Origin: Paenibacillus camerounensis
GTDB taxonomy: Bacteria > Bacillota > Bacilli > Paenibacillales > Paenibacillaceae
Length of the DNA stretch: 64,000 nt
Reading direction: 5' to 3'
Assembly (NCBI RefSeq): GCF_000723885.1
Contig: NZ_CCDG010000005.1
Location: 49,869 to 113,868, forward strand
Shown here: one piece after another, positions 17,835 through 26,963 of the stretch
How the letters are laid out: each line of letters starts with the position of its first letter
Position numbering within the stretch: the first letter of the stretch is position 1
Notes under the pieces: generated by a model
The model's input: the letters and a program-made list of their open reading frames with translations, nothing else
What the model was told of the DNA's origin: nothing
The model's database searches: none
Program-made: the position numbers and the translations under genes

Positions 17835-19391
17835 ATGACAACAGGTGAACAACAACGATACCGCTTCAGCGAGGCCCCGATCTGGGAGCTGCAGCGTTCT
17901 TATTATGAACAGCTTGGCATGCAGGCGTGGCACAATGACCAGGTTCCGCAATATATTACCAGCAATCCGATGATCGGAACGGCATATGCGGAGATGATTC
18001 TCGGCTTCCTTCAGGACCGGGCGGCCCGCGGGGAAACCAGTGAACCGGTTATAATCCTGGAGCTGGGGGCGGGAGCCGGCCGGCTGGCCTTCCAGACGCT
18101 CCACAAGCTTAGTGAGCTGATTGAGTACGCGGGAATACCGCTTCCGCCGTTCAAGTATGTGATGAGCGATCTCCCGCTCCTGAATATTACCGGCTGGCAG
18201 CAGCATCCGCGCCTGATTCCTTTTGTAGAGCAGGGGATTCTTGATTTTGCCCGTTTCGATGCCGTGGAGGACACAGAATTGAAGCTGGTGCACAGCGGAA
18301 CGGTCATCCGGCCGGGCGACCTTGCACAGCCGCTGCTTGTTATTGCGAATTATTTCTTTGACAGCATTCAGCAGGAGCTGCTGTATGTGGATGAAGCCAA
18401 GATTTTTGACTGTGAGGTGTCCCTGAAGTATCCGGAGCAGGCTGACACCATGACTACTTCTGAAGTACTTAGGGATATCGTGCCGGAATATCATTATGTC
18501 CGCGCTGCTGCCTATGAAGAATCAGACTATCCGTTTCAGGAGGTTGTCTCGTTCTATCAGCATCATCTGGAGGATTCGCATATTCTGTTCCCTGCGGCGG
18601 CACTGTCCTGTATGGAGCGGCTGAACAAGCTGTCCAGAGAAGGCTTTATACTGCTGACTGCAGATAAAGGGGACCACCGGCTGGTGAACTGGGAATTCCT
18701 TGAGCCGCCGAAGCTGATGCATCACGGGAGCATCTCACTGACAGCGAATTATCATGCCATGCAATATTACTTTGAGCAAAAGGGTGCACAGACGCTGACT
18801 ACGCCGCATCATTATAAGAATCTGAACGTAGTCTGCATGCTGATGCTGAAGGACCCGGATGCCCATGTGCAGACCCGGCTGGCTTACCGGCGGAGTGTGG
18901 AGCGGTTTGGGCCGGATGATTTTTTCAGTATGAAGGTATGGATTGATAACAACTATGATTCCATGGGTATGCAGCAGATGCTGGCTTTCTGGCGGCTGGG
19001 CGGCTATGATGCCGAGCTGTTCATCCAGAGTGCGGAACGGGTCTCCGCCCTGCTGCCGGATGCCAATGAAGAAGAACTGCTCGACCTTCAGCTGGGGATA
19101 CAGAAGATGTGGGACGGATATTATCCGATGCCGCAAAAATACGATCTGGCGCTGGACACCGGCCTGCTGCTGTTCGAAATGGACCAGTACGGGGAATCGC
19201 GCCGGTACCTGGAGCTTTCACTGGCCGAGGGCGATGAGGAGCCGGTTGTAACTGTGCTGTACTGTCTGGCGATCTGCTGCTATGAGCTGGAGGATGATGC
19301 AGGGGCGCTGGAATATACCCGGCAGGCGCTGGTTATTGAGCCGGAGCATGAGGAAGCGCTGGATCTGCTGAATGCGCTCAGTCAGGGCTGA
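17835..19391 (+). CDS. SAM-dependent methyltransferase-like protein with C-terminal TPR
   Basis: A 518-residue protein. The first 320 residues look like the MidA/NDUFAF7-type SAM-dependent methyltransferase fold: [15 protein letters not shown], the SAM-binding glycine loop [13 protein letters not shown] (about residues 73-85), [11 protein letters not shown] and [13 protein letters not shown] middle helical region follows. The last 110 residues carry two TPR-like helix pairs ([21 protein letters not shown] and [21 protein letters not shown]). The methyl acceptor is unknown; TPRs suggest a protein partner. The ribosome site is weak (GAGAG), and the divergent oxdC gene shares the 200-bp promoter region. 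Confidence 0.7.
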   Translation: MTTGEQQRYRFSEAPIWELQRSYYEQLGMQAWHNDQVPQYITSNPMIGTAYAEMILGFLQDRAARGETSEPVIILELGAGAGRLAFQTLHKLSELIEYAGIPLPPFKYVMSDLPLLNITGWQQHPRLIPFVEQGILDFARFDAVEDTELKLVHSGTVIRPGDLAQPLLVIANYFFDSIQQELLYVDEAKIFDCEVSLKYPEQADTMTTSEVLRDIVPEYHYVRAAAYEESDYPFQEVVSFYQHHLEDSHILFPAAALSCMERLNKLSREGFILLTADKGDHRLVNWEFLEPPKLMHHGSISLTANYHAMQYYFEQKGAQTLTTPHHYKNLNVVCMLMLKDPDAHVQTRLAYRRSVERFGPDDFFSMKVWIDNNYDSMGMQQMLAFWRLGGYDAELFIQSAERVSALLPDANEEELLDLQLGIQKMWDGYYPMPQKYDLALDTGLLLFEMDQYGESRRYLELSLAEGDEEPVVTVLYCLAICCYELEDDAGALEYTRQALVIEPEHEEALDLLNALSQG

Positions 19392-19440
19392 CAGCCGCTT
19401 TACAGCGGCAGAATGATTTGTTATCCTAGAGCCAATAATG

Positions 19441-19741
19441 AAACGCGATGACGAGAAGAGTAGATACGAGCAGTCCTTCACAGAGAGCCCCGGGCGGTGA
19501 AAAGGGGCAGGGAACGCTGTATTGAAACAAGCCTCTGAGCGGCGTACCGGAACTTAAGCAGGCGGGATGGTACGACAGGAGCTCCTGTTACAGAGCTAGA
19601 GTATAAGCCTTGCTGCCGCAGCTGCTGCGGACATTGCCGTACTTGATGAGATTAATATGGCGACATATTAATGAACCTGGGGTGGTACCGCGAGAATCTC
19701 GTCCCCAAGACTAATCGTCTTGGGGGTGGGGTTCTTTTTTG
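19441..19741 (+). promoter_or_regulatory. T-box leader, predicted tRNA-Gln specific
   Basis: A T-box riboswitch precedes glnS. Stem I starts near GATGACGAGAAGAGTAGA and returns at TTGAAACAAGCC. The T-box sequence GGGTGGTACCGCG is at 19680-19691, and a terminator (CCCCAAGAC, GTCTTGGGG, T-run) ends at 19741. Compared with the second T-box in this window, the specifier triplet lines up as CAA at 19528-19530, a glutamine codon, matching the downstream gene. Uncharged tRNA-Gln should favour antitermination. Confidence 0.92.
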
Positions 19742-19796
19742 TTGACCAGAGCAATTCAATAAGCGGAGTTGTACCAATCCACAGGAGGTTATCTGA

Positions 19797-21509
19797 ATGA
19801 AAGAGCTATCTGCAGCAACCGGCACAACTTTGGACGATACGGCAGCTGCCGGCGAGAATTTTATGGAAAAGCTGATCAGGGAGGACGTGGAGAGCGGAGT
19901 GTTCAGCAGGGGAATCTGCACCCGGTTTCCGCCGGAGCCCAACGGCTATCTTCATATCGGCAGTGCGTTTGCCATCCATACCAATTATGATCTGGCGCGT
20001 AAATTCGGCGGTACGTTTAATCTGCGTTTTGACGATACCAATCCGTTAAAAGAGGACATGGAGTACGTAAACGCAATTACCGAGGATCTGGAGTGGCTGG
20101 GTTGTAGTCCGGGGGCGCATATGTATTATGGCTCCGATTATTCGGAGCAGATCTATGAAAGTGCAGTGACTCTGATCCGCAAGGGAAAAGCGTACGTCTG
20201 TGAGCTGGCACCGGAGGAAGTTACCGCTTACAGGGGTACATTAACGCAGCCGGGCAAGAACAGCCCGTACCGTGAGCGTCCCGTAGAGGAGAATCTGGCT
20301 TTGTTTGCCGGAATGCGGCGGGGCAATTACCCTAATGGAGCAATGGTGCTCCGGGCCAAAATCGATATGGGCTCACCCAACATCAATCTCCGCGACCCGG
20401 TCGTCTATAGAATCATTCATGCGCCGCATTACCGGACGGGAGAAGAATGGTGTGTCTACCCGATGTATGATTTTGCCCATCCAATCCAGGATGCAATCGA
20501 AGGAGTAACCCATTCGCTGTGCTCGCTGGAGTTCAAGGACCACCGGCCGCTGTACGAATGGGTGCTGAAGGAACTGGACATTCCCGAGCCGCCGCGGCAA
20601 AGGGAGTTCGGCAGAGTTAACCTGACCGGAGTTGTTACCAGCAAAAGATACCTCCGGCAGCTGGTGGCCGGCGGCCATGTGGACGGCTGGGATGATCCCC
20701 GTCTGCCCACCCTGCGCGGGCTGCGCAGAAGGGGTTTTACCCCGGAGAGCATCAAGCGGTTTGTTACAGAGATCGGGATGGTGAGAAGCCAGTCAATGGT
20801 GGACTTTTCGCTGCTGGAGCATGTGCTGAGACAGGATCTGAAGGCCGGTGTGCCAGCCGTGATGGCAGTGCTAGAACCGCTCAAGGTAGTGATCACCAAC
20901 TATACCGGACCTGAGACTGAGCTGCTGAGTCTGGATAACAACAGTGAGAATACAGAGCTGGGAACAAGAGAGGTTCCCTTCAGCAGCGTTCTCTACATTG
21001 AACACACTGACTTTATGGAGCAGCCGGTGCCGGGCTTCCGGCGGCTGGTTCCTGGCGGTGAAGTACGCCTGAAGGGTGCGTACATCATCAAATGCAATGA
21101 ATTAATCAAGGACCCGGTAACCGGGGAGATCAGCGAGCTGCGCTGCACCTATGATCCGGAGACGAGGAGCGGCAGCGCGATGAGCGGCCGGAAGGTCAAA
21201 GGGACGATCCACTGGGTATCCGCGAGCCATGCGGTGCCGGCTGAAGTGAACTTGTATGAGAAGCTGCTGAAGGATAACGAAGGGCCAAAGGATGAAAGCG
21301 AAGCCTGGGAGGAGGTAATCAATCGGGATTCCATCCGGACTTTGGCGCACTGCCTGGTTGAGCCGTATGTGCTGGAGGCACTTGCGCTGGAGCGATTCCA
21401 GTTCATCCGCCACGGCTATTTTACCGCCGACAACAAGCTGTGCAGCCGTGAGCGCCTGGTCTTCAACCGGATCGTACCGCTGAAGGACGGGTGGAAGGAG
21501 AAGAAGTAG
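19797..21509 (+). CDS. glnS: Glutaminyl-tRNA synthetase
   Basis: A class I aminoacyl-tRNA synthetase of 570 residues that charges tRNA-Gln with glutamine. The HIGH-like motif is in EPNGYLHIGSAFAIH, followed by the GlnRS hallmark LRFDDTNPLKEDMEYV. CSLEFKDHRPLYEWVL and the KMSKS-equivalent VTSKRYLRQLV are also GlnRS-type, not GluRS-type. The C-terminal anticodon-binding beta-barrels are present. AGGAGG lies eight bases before the ATG. Many Bacillota make Gln-tRNA only through GatCAB, so a true GlnRS is notable. Its T-box with a CAA specifier supports the assignment. Confidence 0.93.
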   Translation: MKELSAATGTTLDDTAAAGENFMEKLIREDVESGVFSRGICTRFPPEPNGYLHIGSAFAIHTNYDLARKFGGTFNLRFDDTNPLKEDMEYVNAITEDLEWLGCSPGAHMYYGSDYSEQIYESAVTLIRKGKAYVCELAPEEVTAYRGTLTQPGKNSPYRERPVEENLALFAGMRRGNYPNGAMVLRAKIDMGSPNINLRDPVVYRIIHAPHYRTGEEWCVYPMYDFAHPIQDAIEGVTHSLCSLEFKDHRPLYEWVLKELDIPEPPRQREFGRVNLTGVVTSKRYLRQLVAGGHVDGWDDPRLPTLRGLRRRGFTPESIKRFVTEIGMVRSQSMVDFSLLEHVLRQDLKAGVPAVMAVLEPLKVVITNYTGPETELLSLDNNSENTELGTREVPFSSVLYIEHTDFMEQPVPGFRRLVPGGEVRLKGAYIIKCNELIKDPVTGEISELRCTYDPETRSGSAMSGRKVKGTIHWVSASHAVPAEVNLYEKLLKDNEGPKDESEAWEEVINRDSIRTLAHCLVEPYVLEALALERFQFIRHGYFTADNKLCSRERLVFNRIVPLKDGWKEKK

Positions 21510-21624
21510 GGCAGGATCAGTATTATTCCGGATAAAAAGTGGATAAGGGCCGATGTACAACATATTTTCTCCACAAAAGGTCTCTATACTGGGAAGCAGC
21601 AACATGAATCCCGAAGGAGGCAAA

Positions 21625-21828
21625 ATGATGAATTGGTCCTGGCTGGTAACGCTGATTTGTCCGCTGATGATGATTCTGATGATGTTTGGTATGCCTGGCG
21701 GCCATGGTCACCGCGGTCACGGCGGACGCCCGCAGCGCAAGCATGTAGAAGAGCTGGAACAGGAGCTCAGCGGGCTAAAGGCCCAAATGGAACAGCTGCG
21801 TGCAGACCGTCACAATACGACAGTGTAA
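21625..21828 (+). CDS. Small His-rich membrane protein (DUF2933-like)
   Basis: A 67-residue protein with one strong membrane span (LVTLICPLMMILMMFG), a histidine/glycine patch (GGHGHRGHGGRP) and a C-terminal amphipathic helix that could form a coiled coil (VEELEQELSGLKAQMEQL). AAGGAGG is four bases before ATG 21625 and seven before ATG 21628, so the second ATG may be used. The histidine patch suggests weak metal binding. A longer in-frame start at 21553 lacks a ribosome site. Confidence 0.65.
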   Translation: MMNWSWLVTLICPLMMILMMFGMPGGHGHRGHGGRPQRKHVEELEQELSGLKAQMEQLRADRHNTTV

Positions 21829-21870
21829 ATGGAACAATATGCAGGGCAGCGGAGCAAGCACATAAAAAGA

Positions 21871-21907
21871 GATGGAGAACGGGATATCCCGGTTTCCATC
21901 TTTTTTG
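21871..21907 (+). terminator. Terminator after the small membrane protein gene
   Basis: GATGGAGAACGGG pairs with CCCGGTTTCCATC with one mismatch, followed by seven T-rich bases. The stretch from here to 22040 shows no gene. Confidence 0.8.
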
Positions 21908-22042
21908 CATGTCCGGAATTCACGGCAGTGCTCCCCGCAGAATCTGATCACCCTTTACAACAGCCGGCTACTGATTGCCAACCCCCGGATTGCGGTAATT
22001 GTACTTATGTATGCAAACGGAAGGCCAACCATGAAAATTACA

Positions 22043-22071
22043 TTTACATTTTTCACTATGAGGAATATAAT
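22043..22071 (+). promoter_or_regulatory. Sigma-A promoter of mntH
   Basis: TTTACA at 22043-22048 and TATAAT at 22066-22071 are separated by 17 bases, close to the vegetative consensus. The predicted start near 22079 falls just ahead of the MntR-like operator. Confidence 0.7.
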
Positions 22072-22083
22072 GATTGTAAAGTT

Positions 22084-22105
22084 AAAGTTGCCTTAGGGAA
22101 ACTTT
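22084..22105 (+). promoter_or_regulatory. MntR-like operator upstream of mntH
   Basis: An imperfect 22-bp palindrome with arms AAAGTT and AACTTT around GCCTTAGGGA. This resembles MntR boxes of Bacillus manganese transporter genes. Its place just downstream of the predicted start fits repression when manganese is plentiful. Confidence 0.65.
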
Positions 22106-22185
22106 GGTGCATGAACACAAATTTTCGGTGTTGAGACAACATTTCATGTGTATAGATTACTTTTCAGGCGTAAGGAGGGTTCAAT

Positions 22186-23481
22186 ATGATTGAACAGACA
22201 GCTGTGGAGACACGCGAAATTATAAAGGCCAAACAGAACAAAATTACAGCACAAGCCGTATTAAACGGGGATGTAAAAGGGCTGAAGCGGCTGCTTCCGT
22301 TCCTGGGCCCTGCTTTTATTGCTTCAGTAGCGTACCTGGACCCGGGGAATTTCGCCACGAATATTACCGCCGGCTCGAAATACGGATATCTGCTCCTCTG
22401 GGTCATTGCCGCTTCGAACCTGATGGCTGTGCTGATCCAGGCGTTATCGGCTAAGCTCGGTATTGCAACGGGTAAGAACCTGCCTGAAGTGGCGCGGGAG
22501 CAGTTTCCGAAGGGGGCAGCTATCTTTTTATGGATTCAAAGTGAGCTTGTCATTATTGCTACGGATTTGGCAGAATTTATCGGGGCGGCACTCGGATTAT
22601 ATCTGCTGTTCGGCATCCCGATGCTGCCGGCTGCACTGATTACGGCTGCAGGCTCCTTCGCTATACTTGAGCTGCAGCGGCGCGGTTACCGCAGTCTGGA
22701 GGCAGGGATTGCCTCGATGGTAATGGTTGTTGTCTTAGCCTTTGCCTTTCAGGTTATCATGGCGAAGCCGGATGCCGGGGCAGTCGTCGCAGGGATCTTT
22801 ACTCCTGCGTTTCAGGGAGTGGACAGCGTGCTGCTGGCCGCAGGGATTCTCGGAGCAACCGTTATGCCGCATGCCATTTATCTGCATTCGTCGCTGACCC
22901 AGAGCCGGGTAGTAGGGGTAGATGAGAAACAGAAGAAGCAGATTTTCAAATGGGAAATGATTGATATTGTCATTGCGATGGTGATTGCCGGTGCGGTGAA
23001 TATGGCCATGGTCATTGTAGCTGCAGCCTTGTTCTTCAAAAACGGGCTGGTGGTCGAAGATCTGGATGTCGCGTTCGAGCAATTCAGCCATCTGGCCGGA
23101 CCTCTTACGGCGGTTGCCTTTGGCCTGGGCCTGCTGATTGCCGGTTTATCCAGCTCCTCTGTCGGCACAATGGCCGGAGATGTGGTCATGCAGGGCTTCA
23201 TCAACAAGCGAATCAACCTGTATCTGCGGCGGGCAATTACCATTATTCCGCCGCTGGCGATCATCGCCTTCGGAATCAACGCTACCAGTGCGCTGGTCAT
23301 GAGCCAGGTCGTGCTGTCATTCGGGATTGCCTTTGCACTGATTCCGCTGGTCATCTTCACCAGCAACCGCAAGATTATGCACGGGCTGGTTAACCATCGA
23401 GTTACTACTATACTCGGCTGGATGATCTCCGCGCTGGTAGTCGCATTGAATCTGTTCCTGATTGTGGAGCTGTTTGTCTAA
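22186..23481 (+). CDS. mntH: Nramp-family manganese/divalent metal importer
   Basis: A 431-residue polytopic membrane protein that couples Mn2+ uptake to protons. The two Nramp metal-binding motifs are present: DPGN in span 1 (Asp52-Asn55) and MPH in span 6 (GATVMPHAIYLHS). About eleven hydrophobic segments are visible. GGAGGG precedes the ATG. The N-terminal 30-residue cytoplasmic tail is charged. Promoter, MntR-like operator and terminator are all visible, so it is a single-gene, manganese-repressed unit. Confidence 0.93.
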   Translation: MIEQTAVETREIIKAKQNKITAQAVLNGDVKGLKRLLPFLGPAFIASVAYLDPGNFATNITAGSKYGYLLLWVIAASNLMAVLIQALSAKLGIATGKNLPEVAREQFPKGAAIFLWIQSELVIIATDLAEFIGAALGLYLLFGIPMLPAALITAAGSFAILELQRRGYRSLEAGIASMVMVVVLAFAFQVIMAKPDAGAVVAGIFTPAFQGVDSVLLAAGILGATVMPHAIYLHSSLTQSRVVGVDEKQKKQIFKWEMIDIVIAMVIAGAVNMAMVIVAAALFFKNGLVVEDLDVAFEQFSHLAGPLTAVAFGLGLLIAGLSSSSVGTMAGDVVMQGFINKRINLYLRRAITIIPPLAIIAFGINATSALVMSQVVLSFGIAFALIPLVIFTSNRKIMHGLVNHRVTTILGWMISALVVALNLFLIVELFV

Positions 23482-23496
23482 TGACGGCTTGTCCCC

Positions 23497-23541
23497 AAAA
23501 AGCACCTTCAATCCCGCTAAGGCGGTTTTGAAGGTGCTTTT
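23497..23541. terminator. Bidirectional terminator between mntH and the binding-protein gene
   Basis: AAAAAGCACCTTCAA pairs with TTGAAGGTGCTTTT across a 16-base loop. A and T runs on both sides allow use in both directions. Confidence 0.85.
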
Positions 23542-23556
23542 ACATAACCCGATAAT

Positions 23557-24861
23557 CTATTGCTTCACAATATCCTGCACTGCTTTATCCAGCTTCTCCA
23601 GCAGCTGGCCGCGGTCAATCTGCTCACCGAGGTATTCCTGCATGGCTGCGCCAAAGCCCTGAGTCACGCCGTCAGGGAACATATCCCAGTTCCAGCCGAG
23701 CGCGGCAGCCGATTTCTCCTGCACGGCAACGGCAACCTGGCCAATGTCAGCCGCGTCAGCTGCAATGTCTGTTTCTGCCGGAATGAATTTGAATTCCTTG
23801 GTCAGATAGTTCTGGCCGGTCTCCGAGGTGACAAGCCAGTTCAGGAACGCTTTTGCTTCCTCCGGATGCGCGGATTTGCTGTTCACGATATAGTTGTTCG
23901 GTACACCGACGAGGATGGTGCCTTCCTCATCATTGATCGGCAGCGGAAGGAGGCCCAGGTTCAGCGCCGGATCGATTTTGTCGATATCGCCCTGTGTCCA
24001 GTTGCCCTGCAGCATCATCGCCGCTTTGCCGGAAGCGAATTCGGCAACCTGTGTAGCATAATCGGTGGTCATTTTGTTGTCCTGGGCGTTGTCGAAGATC
24101 ACATCCACGAGATCCAGCCACTGCTCAAACACGGCATTGCCCTTAATCGTTTGCGTGCCTGCTTTAACATCCTCGATGAACTGCTTCGGATCAGGCTGGT
24201 GAGCCAGGCCTACGTTAACGAGGTGAATCCCCATTGACCACCATTCATTGGTTGCCTCAAAAGGCGTAATGCCGGCGGCTTTGAGCTTGGCGGCAGCATC
24301 CTTAAGCTGGGTCAGCGTTTTTGGCTCATCGGTAATGCCGGCCTGTGCAAACAAATCCTTGTTATAAATTAGTCCGTAGCCTTCAACATTCATCGGCATT
24401 CCGTACAGCTTACCGTCGACAGTGGCCGGAGCTTTGGCGGTTGGAATCAGCTTGGCCGCCCAAGGCTGGTCGGACAAGTCGGTGGCGCGGTCCATGTATG
24501 GGACCAGGGCGGTATAGCCGCCGTTGTTAAAGATTTCCGGTTCAGAGCCGGAAGCGATTTCAGCTTTCAGCAGCGCGCCATAGTCTTCACCGCCGCCATG
24601 CGTTTCCACTTCAACCTTCACTCCGGTTTCCTTCTCATATTCTTCGGCCAGTGCATTCAGCTGCTCGGCGATTTCAACCTTGAACTGGAACATTTTGATC
24701 GTCACATCTTTGGCGGGAGCCGCCGTTGCTTCAGCAGCATTCTCTTTTGGCGCGTTGGTTGCAGCTCCGCCATTGCCCGCATTATTGCCGCTGCCATTGC
24801 CGCAGCCTGCTACAATCAGAGTGCAAACGGTTGCCATAATCAACGCAAGCTTTCTTTTCAT
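23557..24861 (-). CDS. Sugar ABC transporter solute-binding lipoprotein
   Basis: A 434-residue family 1 binding lipoprotein. The signal is MKRKLALIMATVCTLIVAGC with lipobox VAGC. The mature domain shows VTIKMFQFKVEIAEQLNALA, AALIPYMDRATDL-like sequence and KAAMMLQGNWTQGDIDKI, as in sugar-binding proteins. GGGAGG sits eight bases before ATG 24861. It follows its two permeases in the same direction, with 121 bases between that hold a motif shared with the upstream operon promoter. The sugar is not predictable. Confidence 0.9.
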   Translation of the reverse strand: MKRKLALIMATVCTLIVAGCGNGSGNNAGNGGAATNAPKENAAEATAAPAKDVTIKMFQFKVEIAEQLNALAEEYEKETGVKVEVETHGGGEDYGALLKAEIASGSEPEIFNNGGYTALVPYMDRATDLSDQPWAAKLIPTAKAPATVDGKLYGMPMNVEGYGLIYNKDLFAQAGITDEPKTLTQLKDAAAKLKAAGITPFEATNEWWSMGIHLVNVGLAHQPDPKQFIEDVKAGTQTIKGNAVFEQWLDLVDVIFDNAQDNKMTTDYATQVAEFASGKAAMMLQGNWTQGDIDKIDPALNLGLLPLPINDEEGTILVGVPNNYIVNSKSAHPEEAKAFLNWLVTSETGQNYLTKEFKFIPAETDIAADAADIGQVAVAVQEKSAAALGWNWDMFPDGVTQGFGAAMQEYLGEQIDRGQLLEKLDKAVQDIVKQ

Positions 24862-24942
24862 AGAATAACCTCCCTGGTCTGTGGTTCCTGCAATTAGATC
24901 GTATAGCATCACGAAGTTCACTTACACTTAATATTTTGCTCG

Positions 24943-24965
24943 AAAAAGTGGATATTGTTGCAGCC
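24943..24965 (-). promoter_or_regulatory. Shared regulatory motif upstream of the binding-protein gene
   Basis: On the minus strand GGCTGCAACAATATCCACTT starts this site, about 80 bases before the binding-protein start. Nearly the same sequence lies about 90 bases before the first permease. The equal placement suggests a binding site for the adjacent AraC-type response regulator or a common promoter core. Confidence 0.5.
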
Positions 24966-24982
24966 TATGATTATGCATCCGC

Positions 24983-25819
24983 TTATCCCTTAACAGAGCC
25001 GGCGGTCACACCTTCCACAATATAACGCTGCAGCGCCAGGAAGAACAGCAGAATCGGCGTAATCGCCATGACCAGTCCAGCAAGCGCAAGGTCCCACTTT
25101 TTCGTGTATTGCCCGAAGAATTTCGTCACGGCAACCGGCAGGGTAGTCAGGTCCTTATTGCCCCCGATCACCAGCACCGGCAGCAGATAGTCGTTCCAGA
25201 TCCATAACGTATTGAGAATAATGACGGTAACAATGATCGGCAGCAGGAGCGGGAACACAATCCGGAAAAATACCCCGTAAGGGTTCGATCCGTCAACCCG
25301 GGCAGCCTCCTCAAGCTCAAAAGGCACGCTTTTGATAAAACCGTGGAACAGGAAGACCGACAGCGGCATCCCGAAGCCGAGATAACAGGCCACGATGCCG
25401 TACAGCTCACCGCGCAGCTCCAGCATACTGGTCACCCGGACCAGCTGCAGCATCAGCGACTGAAAAGGAATGATCATCGCCGACACCAGCAGCAGGAACA
25501 CAAAGCTGTTGAACCGCGACGGTTTTCTGACAATCTGGTACGCCGCCATGGAGCTGAACAGAACGATAAAGATTACGCTCAGCACCGTAATGGATAAGGA
25601 ATTCCAGAACGCCTGCGGAAAATCAATCGCATCCCACACCTTGGCATAATTATCCCAGTGGTAAACGGCAGGGAAGGAAGCGGCATCGAGCAGGATTTCC
25701 TTGAGGCTTTTGACGGAGTTGCTCAGCACCAGATAGAACGGCGACAGGAAGACGATAGCGAGGAGAATGGCGAATATCTCCAGAATGAAATGTTTCGGAC
25801 GGTAGCTGCTGGTATCCAT
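24983..25819 (-). CDS. Carbohydrate ABC transporter permease (MalG/AraQ type)
   Basis: A 278-residue permease with an N-terminal span, FLSPFYLVLSNSVKSL, and the EAA loop ELEEAARVDGSNPYGVFF. It ends in IVEGVTAGSVKG, typical of this subgroup. Its ATG overlaps the stop of the upstream permease (TAATG). The two permeases and the following lipoprotein make one importer. No ATPase is encoded nearby. Confidence 0.9.
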   Translation of the reverse strand: MDTSSYRPKHFILEIFAILLAIVFLSPFYLVLSNSVKSLKEILLDAASFPAVYHWDNYAKVWDAIDFPQAFWNSLSITVLSVIFIVLFSSMAAYQIVRKPSRFNSFVFLLLVSAMIIPFQSLMLQLVRVTSMLELRGELYGIVACYLGFGMPLSVFLFHGFIKSVPFELEEAARVDGSNPYGVFFRIVFPLLLPIIVTVIILNTLWIWNDYLLPVLVIGGNKDLTTLPVAVTKFFGQYTKKWDLALAGLVMAITPILLFFLALQRYIVEGVTAGSVKG

Positions 25820-26709
25820 TAGGCCGACACCTCTTTCCGTTTAGTGATCCATACCTGGGTAACCGTAATCAGGGACACCGCAGCGAAAAAGAGCAGTGCT
25901 TTGGCGGTACCCAGCCCGTAACGGTTGTTAATCAGTGCCTCGGCGTAAATGTTATAGGCCAGTGACTGGGTAGAGGTTCCCGGCCCGCCTTTGGTCAGTG
26001 ACAGATTGAGGTCGAACATTTTGAAGGCATTGGAGGTGGTCAGGAACAGACAGATCGTGATAGCAGGCATGATCAAGGGCACATAGACACTTCTGAACAG
26101 CTGCGGGGCGCGGGCGCCGTCAATCTTGGCTGCTTCGATCAGATCCTTCGGGATTCCGGCCAGGGCCGCGATATAGATAACCATCATATAGCCGGCGGTC
26201 TGCCAGACGAACACGATGACAAGTCCCCAGAAGCCGGTGCCTGGTGTACCCAGCCAAGGGAGCTGGAAGAACGAAATGCCGGTAATTTCTCCGATGGTGG
26301 CGAAGCCTTTGGTAAAAATAAACTGCCAGATGTACCCGAGCAGAATACCGCCGATTACGTTAGGCATGAAAAAGATCGTCCGCAGCACCTTTTTAGTCTT
26401 CAGTGTGGTCATCAGGATAAAGGCCAGCAGCAGCGCAAGCACATTGGCCGCCACTACGGATACAACCGTGAAGCGCAGGGTGAAGAGCAGGGATTCCCAG
26501 AACTTATCGTCATTCAGAAAAATCCGTTTCCAGTTGGCCGCGCCGGTCCAGACCGCTTTGTCCAGATCGAGCCCGTTCCAGTCCGTGGAGGAGTAGTAAA
26601 AGCCGAGAAAAAAGGGCGTGACCACAATGGTCAGGAAGAAGAGCAGACAGGGTCCGAGGAATATAAATTGCTGTCCCCAGCCTCTTTGAAGCCGCAGAGC
26701 TTTTCTCAT
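25819..26709 (-). CDS. Carbohydrate ABC transporter permease (MalF/UgpA type)
   Basis: A 296-residue permease with six hydrophobic segments, FYYSSTDWNGLD in the first outer loop and the EAA loop DLIEAAKIDGARAPQLFRSV. It is the first gene of the minus-strand importer operon. The 254-bp gap to the divergent sensor kinase gene holds the regulatory motif at 26799-26821. Confidence 0.9.
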   Translation of the reverse strand: MRKALRLQRGWGQQFIFLGPCLLFFLTIVVTPFFLGFYYSSTDWNGLDLDKAVWTGAANWKRIFLNDDKFWESLLFTLRFTVVSVVAANVLALLLAFILMTTLKTKKVLRTIFFMPNVIGGILLGYIWQFIFTKGFATIGEITGISFFQLPWLGTPGTGFWGLVIVFVWQTAGYMMVIYIAALAGIPKDLIEAAKIDGARAPQLFRSVYVPLIMPAITICLFLTTSNAFKMFDLNLSLTKGGPGTSTQSLAYNIYAEALINNRYGLGTAKALLFFAAVSLITVTQVWITKRKEVSA

Positions 26710-26798
26710 ATGGAGTCTCCTTTTGTATAGTTAATCTAAGGGTTCACGACTTCATTATAGAAAGCCTCCCGCGGCTTCAACACTCAATTTGATGCTTA

Positions 26799-26821
26799 GA
26801 AAAGTGGATTATATTGCAGCC
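26799..26821 (-). promoter_or_regulatory. Shared regulatory motif upstream of the permease operon
   Basis: On the minus strand this reads GGCTGCAATATAATCCACTT and continues TTC. It matches the site at 24943-24965 in most positions. It also contains TATAAT, so part of it may act as a -10 element. Confidence 0.5.
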
Positions 26822-26963
26822 CCCTCATTCGCGGACAGAAAAAATTCATAGTAGCGCTATGCACGAAACTCGGTGTATGCTGTCGTTGCAAAGATCGGAT
26901 GCGTCGAAATGATAGCGTTCACAAAATAAAAAGAATGTCCGTTCACTTGGCTGGAGGCCTCTT

